Shown: positions 22,864 through 33,419, counted from the stretch's first letter. The stretch is DNA of 64,000 bases from Bretschneidera sinensis (GCA_023935145.1 CM043699.1:63468138-63532137); one strand, 5' to 3'. Notes: a model not told the origin generated them from the sequence alone. Program-made: numbers and translations.

Positions 22864-24006
22864 GTGAGACAACTGGCCACTCAGCAGCAGCAATTGATGA
22901 TGTCACAAGAACAGTTCATGACTCAGCAAAAACAAACCGCTGCAACACATGAGCAAGCAATTCAAAGACTAGAGGTACAAATGGGACAACTAGCTAAAGA
23001 GCTCAGTGGCAGAAAGCAAGGAGAGCTCCCAGCTCAAACACTACCCAACCCTGGGGGGCATCAACAACTAAAGGCTGTCACAACCTTGAGAAGTTGCAAA
23101 GTGATAGTATTCGATGAGTCTTCAACTACAAAAAAACCATCAGCATCAAGGCTAAGTGAAACGGAGAAGGTGAATGCTCCACCCTTCCCGCAAAGGTTAG
23201 TAAAACAAAAGAAAGACAATAAACTAATTGATATTTTCGAAACCTTGCGGAAAATCGAAATTAACATTCCTCTGTTAGATGCAATCAAACAAATACCTGC
23301 ATATGCTAAGTTTTTAAAACATTATTGCACTAACAAAAGAAAGTTCCAAGAGCATGAGACGGTAGCCTTAACCGAAGAGGTAAGTACTGTGCTTTTAAGA
23401 AAATTACCACCTAAACTAAAAGATCCAGGTAGTTTTACTATTCTTTGTAGGCTAGGTGAGCAACTGTTGCATGTACTATTGGATCTAGGAGTGAGTGTCA
23501 ACCTGCTGCCATACAATGTATACGAGACACTAGGTTTGGGGGAGCTTCAACCAACCTCCATCATTTTGCAATTAGCTGACAGAAGCATCAAACGACCAAG
23601 AGGTATCCTTGAGGACGTGTTGGTAAGAGTAGGCACATTTATTATACCTGCTGATTTTACAGTATTAGATATGGAAGAATGTACTCTGCCAGTGCCTCTC
23701 CCCATCATACTAGGACGCCTCTTTATGATAACTGCTGACACTAATATTAGTGTAAAAATGGGCATTGTCATTATGAGAGTAAATGATGAGGAGATATTAT
23801 TTAAAATATTTAATACAATAAAATCAACCAATAATGATAATGAATATTCTAACGTAAGTTTCATGCAAAGTGTTGTTGATGAAGTTTCTCAGTTCCATCA
23901 CACTACTACATTGGAGACCATCCCCAACCATGAGGACACAAGAATGGACATTTGGCTGAAGGATGACTGCACACCTCCTCAAGAACACACCACAGCCTTC
24001 AAGTAA
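22864..24006 (+). pseudogene. Athila-like gag C-terminus and aspartic protease, element 2
   Basis: An intact 380-codon stretch. It starts inside the Gln-rich C-terminal part of gag ('MRQLATQQQQLMMSQEQF', a likely coiled coil), passes 'NAPPFPQRLVKQKKDNKLID' and reaches the protease, whose active-site region is LLDLGVSVNLLP (the usual D-L-G-A has become D-L-G-V). The flap segment 'RGILEDVLVRVGTFIIPADF' and 'PIILGRLFMIT' follow. It lacks its natural upstream frame, so this is a piece of a larger polyprotein. Of the three related copies this protease segment is among the least damaged. It ends at TAA 24004-24006 in the region that normally leads into RT. Confidence 0.85.
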
Positions 24007-24971
24007 GTATGTTCTTCAAATTGTCCTTCTGCAAATACTAATACTACTTTTCCTTACTTTATTGACCAGGCATCAAAAGTGGTGATGAAGCAACTATCAA
24101 GGGCACTTGAACCACTTGATGTGGGCTCTAAGTGCCCCCTTCAACGGGAGTAGCACTGTATCAAGAGAGCGCTTGAGACATTTCACATTTGTCGATCATG
24201 TAGCTCAAGTGTCTCTACGAAGGTTAGTGGTACTGAGGCTACTAACACATGGTCAGGTTGTATTGCTACAAAATTGTCATTTTCAGCTAAGGTAAGTTTT
24301 TTGTTTTGCCCATGCACACTGCTTGCAATCGAGCGCACCATTCAAAGCAATCGAGTGCAAAGTTGCGATCGAGCACTCCAGTCAGTGTGCTCGAGCGCAA
24401 GAGTGCGATCTAGCGCAAGAGTGGCATACAGTCTTGTGATAAACAGTTCACTCACTCACTCACCCTTCATTTCACTCAGCTCACTCACTCGCACTCTGCC
24501 CTCCCTCACGCACTCTCTTCACTCACTCCCACTCTCTCACCCTCAGCAGCTCTACATTCACAAACCATCCCCATCTCGCTCAGCTAAATCAGAATCATAA
24601 ACATATTTTTCCTATTTATTTCCATCTCTCTCTCTCTCTCTATCTCATATTCTCCCCATTTTCCATTTACGTCACACTCACACAGTAGGACCATTACCAA
24701 TTTTCTGTAACTTATGTACACACTATCACACAAGTTGTTTAATTTATGTTTTTCCTCTTATATTATGCATATTTTGGGTGATTGATTGTGTATGTTCTTG
24801 TTACACGGGGTTGGACTCACGGTCGTGTCATTTTTACAGCTCTCAGTTCTTCGTTGCATACTAACTGTTCAAGGAAAAACCTGACCGTGTGCGATCAAAC
24901 GCATATCCCAATGTGCGATCGAGCGCACCCATTCAAGATCGATCGTAAATTTGGCAGAAGTGAATAGCAGC
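24007..24971 (+). other. Pol-deletion junction and spacer, element 2
   Basis: From 24007 to about 24070 the text corresponds to the protease-RT linker of element 3 (about 36975-37040). From about 24095 it corresponds to the last codons of integrase and the following spacer (about 39955 onward, 'TAAGTGCCCCCTTC'). The ~2.9 kb between is absent. The rest is spacer with two GATCGAGCGC-word clusters (24325-24415 and 24889-24955) and a CT-rich middle. Confidence 0.8.
24325..24415. repeat. GATCGAGCGC-word cluster after the deletion, element 2
   Basis: Five words: CAATCGAGCGCACC, CAATCGAGTGCAAA, GCGATCGAGCACTC, GCTCGAGCGCAAGA and GCGATCTAGCGCAA. Confidence 0.85.
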
Positions 24972-26096
24972 ATGTCCAAACCATCTGTTTCCACTTTCAG
25001 TGCATCAAGCAGCCATGCCTCGTCATCCCGGCCCAGCATTGAGCAATGAGAGCTCTTATTCGAGATCACCTTCGCCATCGATGATGTATTCAAGCACATG
25101 GACGCCACTCAATGGGCCGTCCAAGCATTTAGACATCGAGGGTTAAAGAGGCTTTTCAAGCCAGTTTGCTCGACTGCTTACACCCAGCTCGTAATCCAGT
25201 TATATGCAAGCCTATCCTTTGAATGCAGCAAACTGGGAGTATTGATTTCTTCAGTCCAGGGCACACCTGTAGAGGTGACTAGTGCCGATATAGCTATTGC
25301 TCTTCATTGCACTGATGAGTCCCCTCCGGAGGACACCAATATCGAGGAGCAGTCGGAGTCCTTTGCCTTGTCTGAGATTATTACGGATATGTGTGCTGGT
25401 CAGTACGCCGACAGACACAATAACACAACCAGCTAGTCAAAGTTGCCTCCACGACTTTGGCTGGTCGACACTATCCTTCAGTGCAATGTGTGTCCATTGG
25501 GGCACAAGACACAACAGAGAGACCAGTTCCTACAGACCTTATTTGCCTTCCACAGAGGTCACAGGTACTCTATTCCGGCTGTTATATGGAGCCAGTTGCA
25601 CAAATTTTGGGATCACATCAATGGCCGTCAGACCACCACAGCCAATGCGTGGGGCCTCCCTTTCCCGTTCCTACTTTCCTATATACTCAAGAAGAAAGGG
25701 ATTAAGAGGACCACCAGTGACAGACCAGTGCCAGAGCATCTCTTCTTCGGGAAGGCTGAGTGGACACATAGCCTCTCGCACATGCCTAGAGGACTCCCAG
25801 TACCTGCTCCAGCAGCTGAAAGAGTTGAGGAGGATCGTATGGAGACCGAGACCTTTGTGGTTAGCCCAGTACGAGAGGAGGACAATACGAACATGGGACC
25901 CATTGAGTCCCAACACTTTCTAATTGAGCTGTCCTCCTTCCGAGGTGAGGTCTCTGCCGCTACCACACTCGTACATCAGTGCATAGATAGTTTGGAGGCA
26001 CGGTTTGCATGACAGAAGGCTTTGCTATAGGTTATTCTTGATCGCCTACCTTCGACACCCGGTACCTCTTCGACTGCACCACTTGATGATCAGTAG
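24972..26096 (+). pseudogene. Athila-type extra ORF, element 2
   Basis: A single 375-codon frame from ATG 24972 to TAG 26094-26096 with four in-frame stops: one near 25048, one after 'ADRHNNTTS' (25434-25436), one after 'SLEARFA' (26010-26012) and one nearby at about 26028. It contains 'FRHRGLKRLFKPVCSTAYTQ', 'IALHCTDESPPEDTN' and 'RQTTTANAWGLPFPFLLSYI', with a possible short hydrophobic segment. The first 30 residues are Ser-rich. It is the best preserved of the three copies, and an open reading of about 190 codons survives (25443-26012). Function unknown; often called env-like by position only. Confidence 0.78.
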
Positions 26097-26373
26097 TGAG
26101 AGGGTACCATGTCTGGCTGAATACGTTAAACTTAGCGCTCATGGGAGGCACCCCAAAGCATATCCTTTTAATAGTTTATTTTCTTTTATTATTAGTATTT
26201 CATAGTTTACTTTTCTATAGCTTTTCGTATTTACTTTTTTTCCATTTTATGTTTGTTTGTCTTTCTTTTTCAAGGACAGAGTGAGTGCATCCAGTTGAAG
26301 TTTGGGGGCGTGCTATGAGCCATGCCAGCCATCAGTTCTCCATCTCCCAGGCTAGCTTCTTCCATGCTATTCA

Positions 26374-26408
26374 CACATTGGAGACAATGTGCAATTTAAG
26401 TTTGGGGG
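26374..26408 (+). other. Hairpin plus polypurine-like word, element 2
   Basis: CACATTG-GAGA-CAATGTG, 7-bp stem with a GNRA-type GAGA loop, followed by AAGTTTGGGGG at 26398. Confidence 0.8.
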
Positions 26409-26797
26409 TATGGGGACGCACTCACACACTCACTATATCCCACATTTTTTTGTGTTGTTGTTTTTATAGATAAATGCATGTTCATACTGTTCTAAAAATT
26501 TTTGGTGATCTAAACAAAGAATATGATTTGACTTCATAAGTGAGCTTAACACCTTGAACATATAGGCCAATAATTAAGTTTTGAACATAGATCAACTCCT
26601 TTTAGGCATTTAAAGATTCACAAGTTTGACCTAAACGATCACAAGCACAATAGCACATAATTGTGTGGGGTATGACATGTAATTTTGATTTGTATGTTTC
26701 TTTTGCTCGACTGTGAACCAAATGGCTTATTAGACTAACATCTTGGCATAAGAAGATAGAAACAAATTATTAGTACTCAAAAAGAAAAAATGCTCCT

Positions 26798-26974
26798 AAT
26801 GATCAATAAAACAAACTTTCCACTGAGTTACTGGCCCTCTTGCCTCAGTAAGCAGTAAGTGTCACGTCAAAAGGTGGAAAATTTGTTAACTCAAAAGATT
26901 ATTAAAAAGAACTTTCTGCTGAGTAACTAGCCCTCTTGCCTCAGTAAGCAGTGAGTGTCACGTCAAAAGGTGGA
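26798..26974 (+). repeat. Duplicated ~93-bp unit, element 2 3' UTR
   Basis: Two tandem copies around 'CCCTCTTGCCTCAGTAAGC' and 'GTGTCACGTCAAAAGGTGG', homologous to 19145-19320 and 42641-42826. The first copy has ACTGAG, the second the variant GCTGAG, and both keep CTCAGT. Confidence 0.82.
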
Positions 26975-27502
26975 AATTCTGATTGGTAGCATTGAGACCA
27001 GTTAGTTTCATAGCCTTTTTTACTCGAGTTAGTAAGTCCTTAGGGGTGTCTTTACACCTAATGCCCAAAACCGTCTGGTTTGGGAGTCATTGGCTAAACG
27101 CTCGTTACATGAGTCAAATAGAAAGCTTAAGGGAACTAACTTGGCAAAAATCTCAAAAATAAAAGAAAAGAAGAAATCTTATGCAATCTTTGTTGATTCT
27201 AATAGGAAATTTGGTGAATTTTGAATTATCAAAACACTACACATTAGAATTATTTGGAAACCTAATCTTTTATGTGCTAGTTCACCACACACTAAAATCA
27301 AACTTGTGATGTCTTAAATTGCCTCATGAAAGTGATTTGCGTTCAAAACTCTTATTCATTGCAAAGATATGTTTATATGTGTTAAGCTTGCTCATGAATG
27401 CGCATCATTATTTTGTGTGACAACCTAAAATTTTTGTGGATATTATGATTATTGGATTTATCTATGTGGTGTTATTTTTTTCATTTTCGTTTTTAGTTTT
27501 GT

Positions 27503-27539
27503 ATTGTTAAGGGACTAGCAATATGTAAGTTTGGGGGTG
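27503..27539 (+). other. Hairpin and polypurine tract before the 3' LTR, element 2
   Basis: ATTGTTA-AGGGAC-TAGCAAT pairs over 7 bp (one G-U). Four nucleotides later the polypurine tract AAGTTTGGGGG (27527-27537) abuts the LTR start at 27540. It primes plus-strand DNA synthesis in the family. Confidence 0.85.
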
Positions 27540-28776
27540 TGATAGGTGCTTAAATATTCATATTTAAGCCCCCCTTATTTACATTTGATAGGTCCTTAGT
27601 TATGTTAATTTAGCCCATTTTACTTCATTTGTGTGTTTCACATGTTTTTATAGGGTCTTGGAGAAAAGAAGCAGTTTTGGCACTTAAGAGAAGAAGCCTG
27701 GAAATCTTGGAGCAGCTTCTGGTCATGTGCGATCGATCGCACTACTGCATGCGATCGAGCACACATGCGATCGTTCGCACACAAGAAGGATCGAGCGCAG
27801 CACTGCGATCTAGCGCAAGACGCATGCGATCGAGCGCACATGTACGGGCATGAATAGTAAAACGGTAGAACTCTATTTTGGAAATAAAAGAGTTTTTATG
27901 TTTTTGGAATTTAGGGTTTCCAGAGCCTTTTAGGACTACTCAAATCCTATAAGTACACCTGTAAAGCACACACAAAAAAAATCACTTCTGAGAGAACACT
28001 TCTTTTATCTTTTGCTTAGCTCGGAGTTTTAGGCTTTGGAGAGGATTGACAACCCTTCTCCCTAGTATTCTTCGGGTTTTATATTTTATACTTAGTTTAT
28101 ATATGATGTTTATCTTAGACAGCATGTGTAACTAACTTTCTTATAGGGCTTGATTGAAGCCCTAGTTATGCTTTCTCATATATTTATTCATTGATAAAAT
28201 CTTTGCAAGTAGCCTTTATTATGTTTCTTAACTTGATTAATGCCTATACTTATTTAAATTCCTCATATGTATGTGTATGGCCAACATATGCATGTGGTAT
28301 GGATTGGTTAGTTAGATCAATTTGGATGACCGAGTACTGGGTCTAACATTAGTAACAAACGATATCCACACCGGATTCTTGGATTAATCAACATGGGAAA
28401 CCGAGAGTAGATACCATGCCCTAAGTCTCATGTGGTTGTCGATTTCCATAAATCTTATGCTTTCTTAAGAAACAACTCACGCAGATACCATGTTGAATCC
28501 CTTAAGGAAGAAAAAAGTTAGAGTAGATACCATGCCTAACTCGTTGCTTAGGGAAATTAATAGCTTAAGGAGTAGATACCATGCCCTTAGGTTGGCGACC
28601 ATTAAGTATACATGATAAGGCTAGTGCACTGAAACTAATTCTAAAACCGAACTTTACCAATCCCTGTGGAGATGATCTTGCTTTCGCACACTATACTACA
28701 CTGTTGACCTTGTACACTTGCAAGTAAAACGAGTGCAATTATTTACTTATTTATTTAGGCATATAAACGCGCAACA
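27540..28776 (+). repeat. 3' LTR of element 2
   Basis: Starts TGATAGGTGCTTAAATATTC, ends CGCGCAACA, 1237 bp. About 109 bp present in the 5' LTR are missing after 28631 ('GTGCACTGA' joined to 'AACTAATTC'). Confidence 0.93.
27725..27842. repeat. GATCGAGCGC-word cluster with 16-bp perfect palindrome
   Basis: Six words in about 115 bp. The first, GTGCGATCGATCGCAC (27727-27742), is a perfect 16-bp palindrome. The others include TGCGATCGAGCACA, TGCGATCGTTCGCAC, TGCGATCTAGCGCA and TGCGATCGAGCGCAC. Confidence 0.9.
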
Positions 28777-28781
28777 GAGCA
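28777..28781. repeat. Right target-site duplication of element 2 (GAGCA)
   Basis: GAGCA, identical to 20022-20026. From here the interrupted 3' LTR of element 1 resumes. Confidence 0.93.
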
Positions 28782-28999
28782 CAACTTGGCCGTGATCAAG
28801 CGCACAAGCAATTACGTGCACACATGGAAGGCTCAAGCGCACCTATACACTCGAGCGCAGAAGCTAGCGATCGAGTGCACACGCACAGAGAAGAGGTAGA
28901 GCCAGTTTTGGAAAACTTTGTTCCATACCTAATTTGGAATTAGGGTTTCGAGGCACTCTTAGAACCCTATATATAGGCTTTTAAAACATAGAAAACATG
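28782..28999 (+). repeat. 3' LTR of element 1, second fragment
   Basis: 'CAACTTGGCCGTGATCAAGC' through 'GGCTTTTAAAACATAGAAAA' matches 10067-10260 of the 5' LTR, including the GATCGAGCGC words and the CTATATATAG TATA box. It is cut at 29000 by a Copia LTR. The remaining ~0.9 kb of the LTR is not in the window. Confidence 0.9.
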
Positions 29000-29774
29000 T
29001 TGGGAAACCACCCTCAAGATGCCCAGGTGATGGTCTTCCAAACACCCAAGTCTAGAATGACTTGTAAAGAAAAGAAATAGCACACGAAGCAAGAAAGAAA
29101 GACACAGCAATTGTTATCGAGGTTCGGCAATAGCCTACGTCCCCATGAGTTCTTCTAAAATATCTGCACTAAATCAATGAGTTCTTACAATCCAGCAACA
29201 CCTCTCCAAGAATCCACAAGTTCTTGAAGGAACAAAGAAGAGAACAAGAAAGGGATAAGGTCTTGAGTTACCTTGGAACATTCCCCCTTAGAAATTCCAC
29301 TTACAAGTCCCTTGAATCCCCTTTCTATACTAATCTCTCTCTTTACAACCAGCCTCTCTAACGAGTCCCTCTTGTATGTCTGTGTCTTTACACTCTCACA
29401 CAATTCTCTCATTCACATGTTCTGTCACACACACACACTTGTGTTTCTATCACATTTTTGTTTTTAGATTGAAGCTACGTGATCCTTTATATAGTGCACC
29501 AACTTCTTGACCAATCTTGAGGGTTAATATCCACCCTTAGATCTAGAAGACTAATCATCTATAGCCGTTCATCATTCCTTAGTGATCCTATGCATTTTGA
29601 TCCTATCTCACGCATCATTTAAAATGCTGAAACAAAAGCATCAGGTATGCCTCACGTTGAGGCTTGGTGCTTCGTGTTGAGGCTTGGATCAGGCTAGGTC
29701 GCAGCAAGGACCAGGGCACCCTCTTCATCTTTTCTAGGCGTCGCGGCATGGGGGAGGCTGAGCCATGGTGCACA
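29000..29774 (-). repeat. 3' LTR of the truncated Copia element
   Basis: The left end TGTTGGGAAACC is clear. The right end is placed at 29774 because the minus strand there reads GGAGGAGG followed by TGTGCACC, a polypurine tract next to a TG start. This is an inference, since no partner LTR exists in the window. It includes the common Copia LTR phrase 'CGAGGTTCGGCAATAGCC'. The apparent ORFs at 29615-29899 and 29664-29858 overlap its GC-rich end and are not considered genes. Confidence 0.5.
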
Positions 29775-29904
29775 CCTCCTCCAGGACTCATTCCTTGCTG
29801 GGCGTCGTACCTTGGAATGAGTTGGGCAGCGGCACACACTGGTGTGCACACATGTTGAACTTCATTCATCACTTTGTTTAATCCTTGGAAAAAACTCAAA
29901 TCCT

Positions 29905-31925
29905 AAGAAGTTCAAGGCAATGATTGAACCTTCTTAGAGGTAGAACCTTGGTACCTAAATCTGTAGAACTTTCTTCCGTGGTCATCTTATCCATATGAAT
30001 GCATCATTCCGTACCATCTTTCTGAATGAAATGATACTAAACATCCATGTGCTTTGTCATCTCATGGGACACCGGATTCCTCCACAAGTGCCACGTACTT
30101 TGGCTATCGAAAGACACCACTACCTGCTCTTTTAGGACCATCCACTCGTCTAACAACCCTTTGCACCACATAGCCTCCTTTATGGCTTCCGAAGCCACTG
30201 AGCCTCCATTATTGAGAGTGCTACCACCGGCTACCCCTGAGCCTTCCAATACCTCAGCAACCACTTCATCCCAAACCAAAGCTCTTTTCCGGGATTACTC
30301 ACATATCTGCTGAGAACACCCATTGCCTAAGAAATGTCGGGTCTAGTGCTCACCATCATGTATATGACTGGTCCAACCGCACTAGAGTAAGGGACCTTTA
30401 CCATTTCCTTCTTGTCCTCATCCATTCCAGGACATCATTCACTGGAGAACTTGAAATGACCAGCAAGAGGAATCTTCGCTGGTTTACTATCTTCCATAGA
30501 AAACTTGTACATCATCTTTTCTATGAAGGAAGACCGAGAAACCTTCAACCTATTTCTCTCCCTTTCCTAAATTCTTCTCATCTCAAGGATCTTTTGTGTA
30601 AGGCTGAGATCCTTCCTCTCGAACTCCTCACTGAGTTGAGATGTAAACCTTTTCATCCTCTTCACACTGTTCCTAACTGATAGAATATCAATGACATAGA
30701 TGATGATACTTACCATTTTCTCCACCTTGTGTCTAGGTGAGAAAGTTTCTGTGAAATCTATGTCTTCTCTTCTCATGAACCCCTTCGCCACCTGTCTAGC
30801 CTTGTTTCAGACTTCATCTCCTGGAGGGTACCCTTCTTTGATATTGTAAGTCCACTTACAATCCACAACTCTCTGTTTTCCCAGAATGTGCACCAATTCC
30901 CAGAAGTTGTTCTTCCTCAAAGAATCCATTTCTTCCTCCATAGCTAGCTTCCATCTTGGCGAATCCTTACATCCCATGGCATCAATGTAAGTCTCTTGTT
31001 CACTCATCTCTCCTTCTGTCCAAGGAGTTACTACATCCACAGCATCCACAAACTCATATCTTGAAGGTGGTCTGACCAGCTTTCTTTCCCAGTCTCTTGT
31101 GAGCTAATAGTCCTTCTAACTTGCTGCATCATCCTCTTTCAGTTTAGCCTCCTCATGAGTGTCCTGAGCTTGGCATTCATCAATGGGCTCTACCTGGTCT
31201 GAACCCTCTTGCCTTTCTTGCTCTACCTGAACTAAATCTTCCTTGATGTTATGTTCCACAAATACCGAACTGGTTTGCTCACTAGCCCCTGCAAGGTTAG
31301 TTTTCTCCAAATAGGGAAATCAGAATTCATTAAAAATGACATCCCTATTTATTATGAGTCTCAATCCTTTTTGTTCTAAGGACCACAACCTATACCCCTT
31401 AGCCCCTTCCCCATATCCTAGAAACACACACTTTCTAGATCCTGGGCTAAGCTTATCATCCTTTTTATGTGCAAACGCAGCACACCCAAAAGTCCTAAGG
31501 TTGTCCAACTCAGGAGGTTTACCACTCCACAACTCCTCAGGAGTCTTAAGGTCCACGGCCCTAGAGGGTGATCTATTAACCAAATACGCAGCAGTAGACA
31601 CCGCTTTCCCCTAAAAACATTTGGGTAATCCGGATCCCATTAACATTCACCTAACCTTTTCCATAAGAGTGTTATTCATCCTCTCAGCAACTCCACTTTG
31701 CTAAGGGGTTTTCACAACCGTTCTATGTCTTAGAATGCCATTTAACCTACAGAATTGATCAAGTTCTTTATTAAAAAATTCTAAGCCATTATCGGTTCTT
31801 AACACCTTAACTACCCTACCCATTTGAGTCTCCTCCAGCTTTTCCCACACCACTAACTTATTCAAAGCATCTAATTTATTTTTAACTAAATAAACCCAAA
31901 CCTTTCTTGAATAATCATCCTAAAA
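29905..31925 (-). pseudogene. Copia pol remnant (integrase, RT, RNase H)
   Basis: From right to left on the minus strand: the integrase core ('VWVYLVKNKLDALNKLVVWE', 'VLRTDNGLEF', then 'GVAERMNNTLMEKVR' with the third acidic residue), its C-terminus (31320-31601, 'PEELWSGKPPELDNLRTFGC'), an acidic linker (31116-31310), the RT N-terminus ('RWKLAMEEEMDSLRKNNFW'), a shortened RT (30567-30791) and the RNase H end ('HMDV', 'STDLGTKVLP', 'HCLELL'). In RT the text passes from 'DFTETFSP' almost directly to 'IIYVIDIL', so most of the palm is deleted and YVDD has become YVID. The element is dead. Confidence 0.85.
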
Positions 31926-33035
31926 ATCCTACGAACACTAGTCCTTGTCATTTTACATCAATTCTTGAATAAAAGTTTTGAATCCTCTATGCGTTCATTC
32001 ATCAACGCATAATAATCCATAATTTGAAGGCATCCACATCACATGTGGAAAACTCATAATAAGTTTGGTATTAATTCTTCGAATTAATCCCTTCGCAACA
32101 CGTGAAGAGATCATAATCATAAAAGGTTATAGCTTAGAAATTTAGAACATGATAATGGATTACTACAAACCTTGTTGATTGAAATAAGTTATGTATGTCA
32201 TATTTTATAAATGAATGTTCTATGTTTGCACTTGATTTTTGTACATCATGTAGATTAGGGTTCTTGATACCTAGTTTATAAATTAAAATTGTATGTCATA
32301 TAGAAATAATATTTTTAGGCTTGCTTGCACATATATATGCCATTTAGAATAGGGTTTTGAATGATTCTTCGCTAAGTGAATTTAACTAGAAACCGCGAAA
32401 ACAAAATATTTCATAGAAAAACTAGAAATTAGCATAAATAGATCCGATCAGATCAAGTCTGACATTTTTTGGGTACCCAGTTACGTAAGAAGGAAAAAGA
32501 TAGAGACTCAACTGACTGGAATTTTCTAGTTTTGTAACTTTTAGTTCATCTTCGTTTATTTGTGTTTATGCTCTCTTTATGCCGAAAATCTATCAGATGA
32601 GCTCATGGACCCTTGCCCACATGAAATATAGGTAAACTAGAAGGTCCCTCGGGGGTTGTGCCCCGGGGGGACTCTCCGATTCCCAAGTTAGTGATGTGAA
32701 AGAATAATCAGATAATAAAAAAACGAAAAAAACTGTGTAATTGTAAGTTATGTCTGCGTACCTTTAATAGTGAGATCCCCCCTTATATAGTGTCTTGGAG
32801 CAGAGTTCAATTAGGAAAGTGATTGATCGGTAAGTATCATGATAAGATTGAGTTTATCTATAAGCTAGGGTGTCATAGTAGTAATGGGACACTGGTGTGA
32901 AATTACCATTATTCTATTTGCCAAGTGTGACAATTTGATTGGTTGATCTGTCTGAGTCGGGAAATTACCTTTTTTCCATGAGGTTACCACATGTCACGAT
33001 ATCATTAGATGGGGAATTTTTCCCTACATTAGATA
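31926..33035. other. Older transposon-derived sequence left of element 3
   Basis: AT-rich, no gene seen. The part 32640-33035 ('GTGCCCCGGGGGGACTCTCC', then a TATA-like TTATATAG near 32790) resembles LTRs of Tat/Ogre-type Ty3 elements. This is recalled, not searched. It is continuous with 44654 onward across the element 3 insertion. Confidence 0.35.
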
Positions 33036-33040
33036 CCCCC
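33036..33040. repeat. Left target-site duplication of element 3 (CCCCC)
   Basis: CCCCC before the LTR start TGATAAG. Matched by 44649-44653. Confidence 0.85.
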
Positions 33041-33211
33041 TGATAAGTGCTTAAATATTCGTATTTAAGCCCCTTAATTTACACTTGTTAAGTTCCTAGT
33101 CGTGTTATTTCATGCTATTTTATTTCTTTTCTATGTTTTCCTAGGATATTGAAGAAAATGGAGCATTATCAGGTTTGGAGAAAAAAACTGGAAGAACTGA
33201 AAACTGCACAT

Positions 33212-33324
33212 AGTGCGATCAAGCACAGAAGTGTGCGATCGAGCGCACCAGCACTCGTGCGCACAAGAAAAAGGCTCGAGTGCAACCTTGCGCTCGAGCG
33301 CACCAATATGAGATCAAGCGCACC
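33212..33324. repeat. GATCGAGCGC-word cluster, element 3 5' LTR
   Basis: Words GTGCGATCAAGCACAG, GTGCGATCGAGCGCAC, GGCTCGAGTGCAAC, TGCGCTCGAGCGCACC and GAGATCAAGCGCACCC at 20-25 bp spacing. Confidence 0.88.
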
Positions 33325-33410
33325 CATGCAGTAAAACGGCAGAAGCTATTTTGGAAAGTAAGGTTAGGGTTCTCTTTTTCTAGTTAGGGTTTCCAGATGT
33401 CTTTGAACCT

Positions 33411-33419
33411 TATAAATAG
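33411..33419 (+). promoter_or_regulatory. LTR TATA box, element 3
   Basis: TATAAATAG, repeated at 43757-43765 in the 3' LTR and aligned with those of elements 1 and 2. Confidence 0.65.

Larger units (their letters stand above)
26097..27526 (+). other. 3' untranslated region of element 2
   Basis: Non-coding. It has polypurine-like words at 26298-26308 and 26398-26408, a hairpin at 26374-26391, the duplicated unit at 26798-26974, and a hairpin (27503-27522) just before the polypurine tract. The layout is the same as in elements 1 and 3. Confidence 0.75.
20027..28776 (+). mobile_element. Athila-like element 2, nested, lacking RT/RNase H/integrase
   Basis: It has both LTRs, a good tRNA-Asp primer site, gag, protease, extra ORF, hairpin modules and polypurine tract, and is flanked by GAGCA on both sides. 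Between the protease (ends 24006) and the spacer that normally follows integrase there is no pol: comparison with element 3 shows about 2.9 kb missing. It would need enzymes from relatives, so it is a non-autonomous derivative. It inserted into the 3' LTR of element 1 and is younger than that element. Confidence 0.93.
29000..31925 (-). mobile_element. Truncated Ty1/Copia element in the element 1 LTR
   Basis: A 3' LTR on the left is followed, on the minus strand, by RNase H, RT, a linker and integrase. Sequence ends abruptly inside integrase at about 31925; gag, protease and the 5' LTR are absent. It inserted into the element 1 3' LTR at 29000 (TGTTGGGAAACC). The right side was lost later, so no target duplication can be shown. 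Confidence 0.85.

Noticed and set aside
27725..27842. CRISPR-like look of regularly spaced GATCGAGCGC words
   Set aside because: Words are short, degenerate, in a plant LTR, with similar rather than unique spacers and no cas genes.
29615..29899. 94-codon frame and its opposite-strand partner 29664-29858
   Set aside because: GC-rich end of the Copia LTR; neither matches a Copia or host domain.
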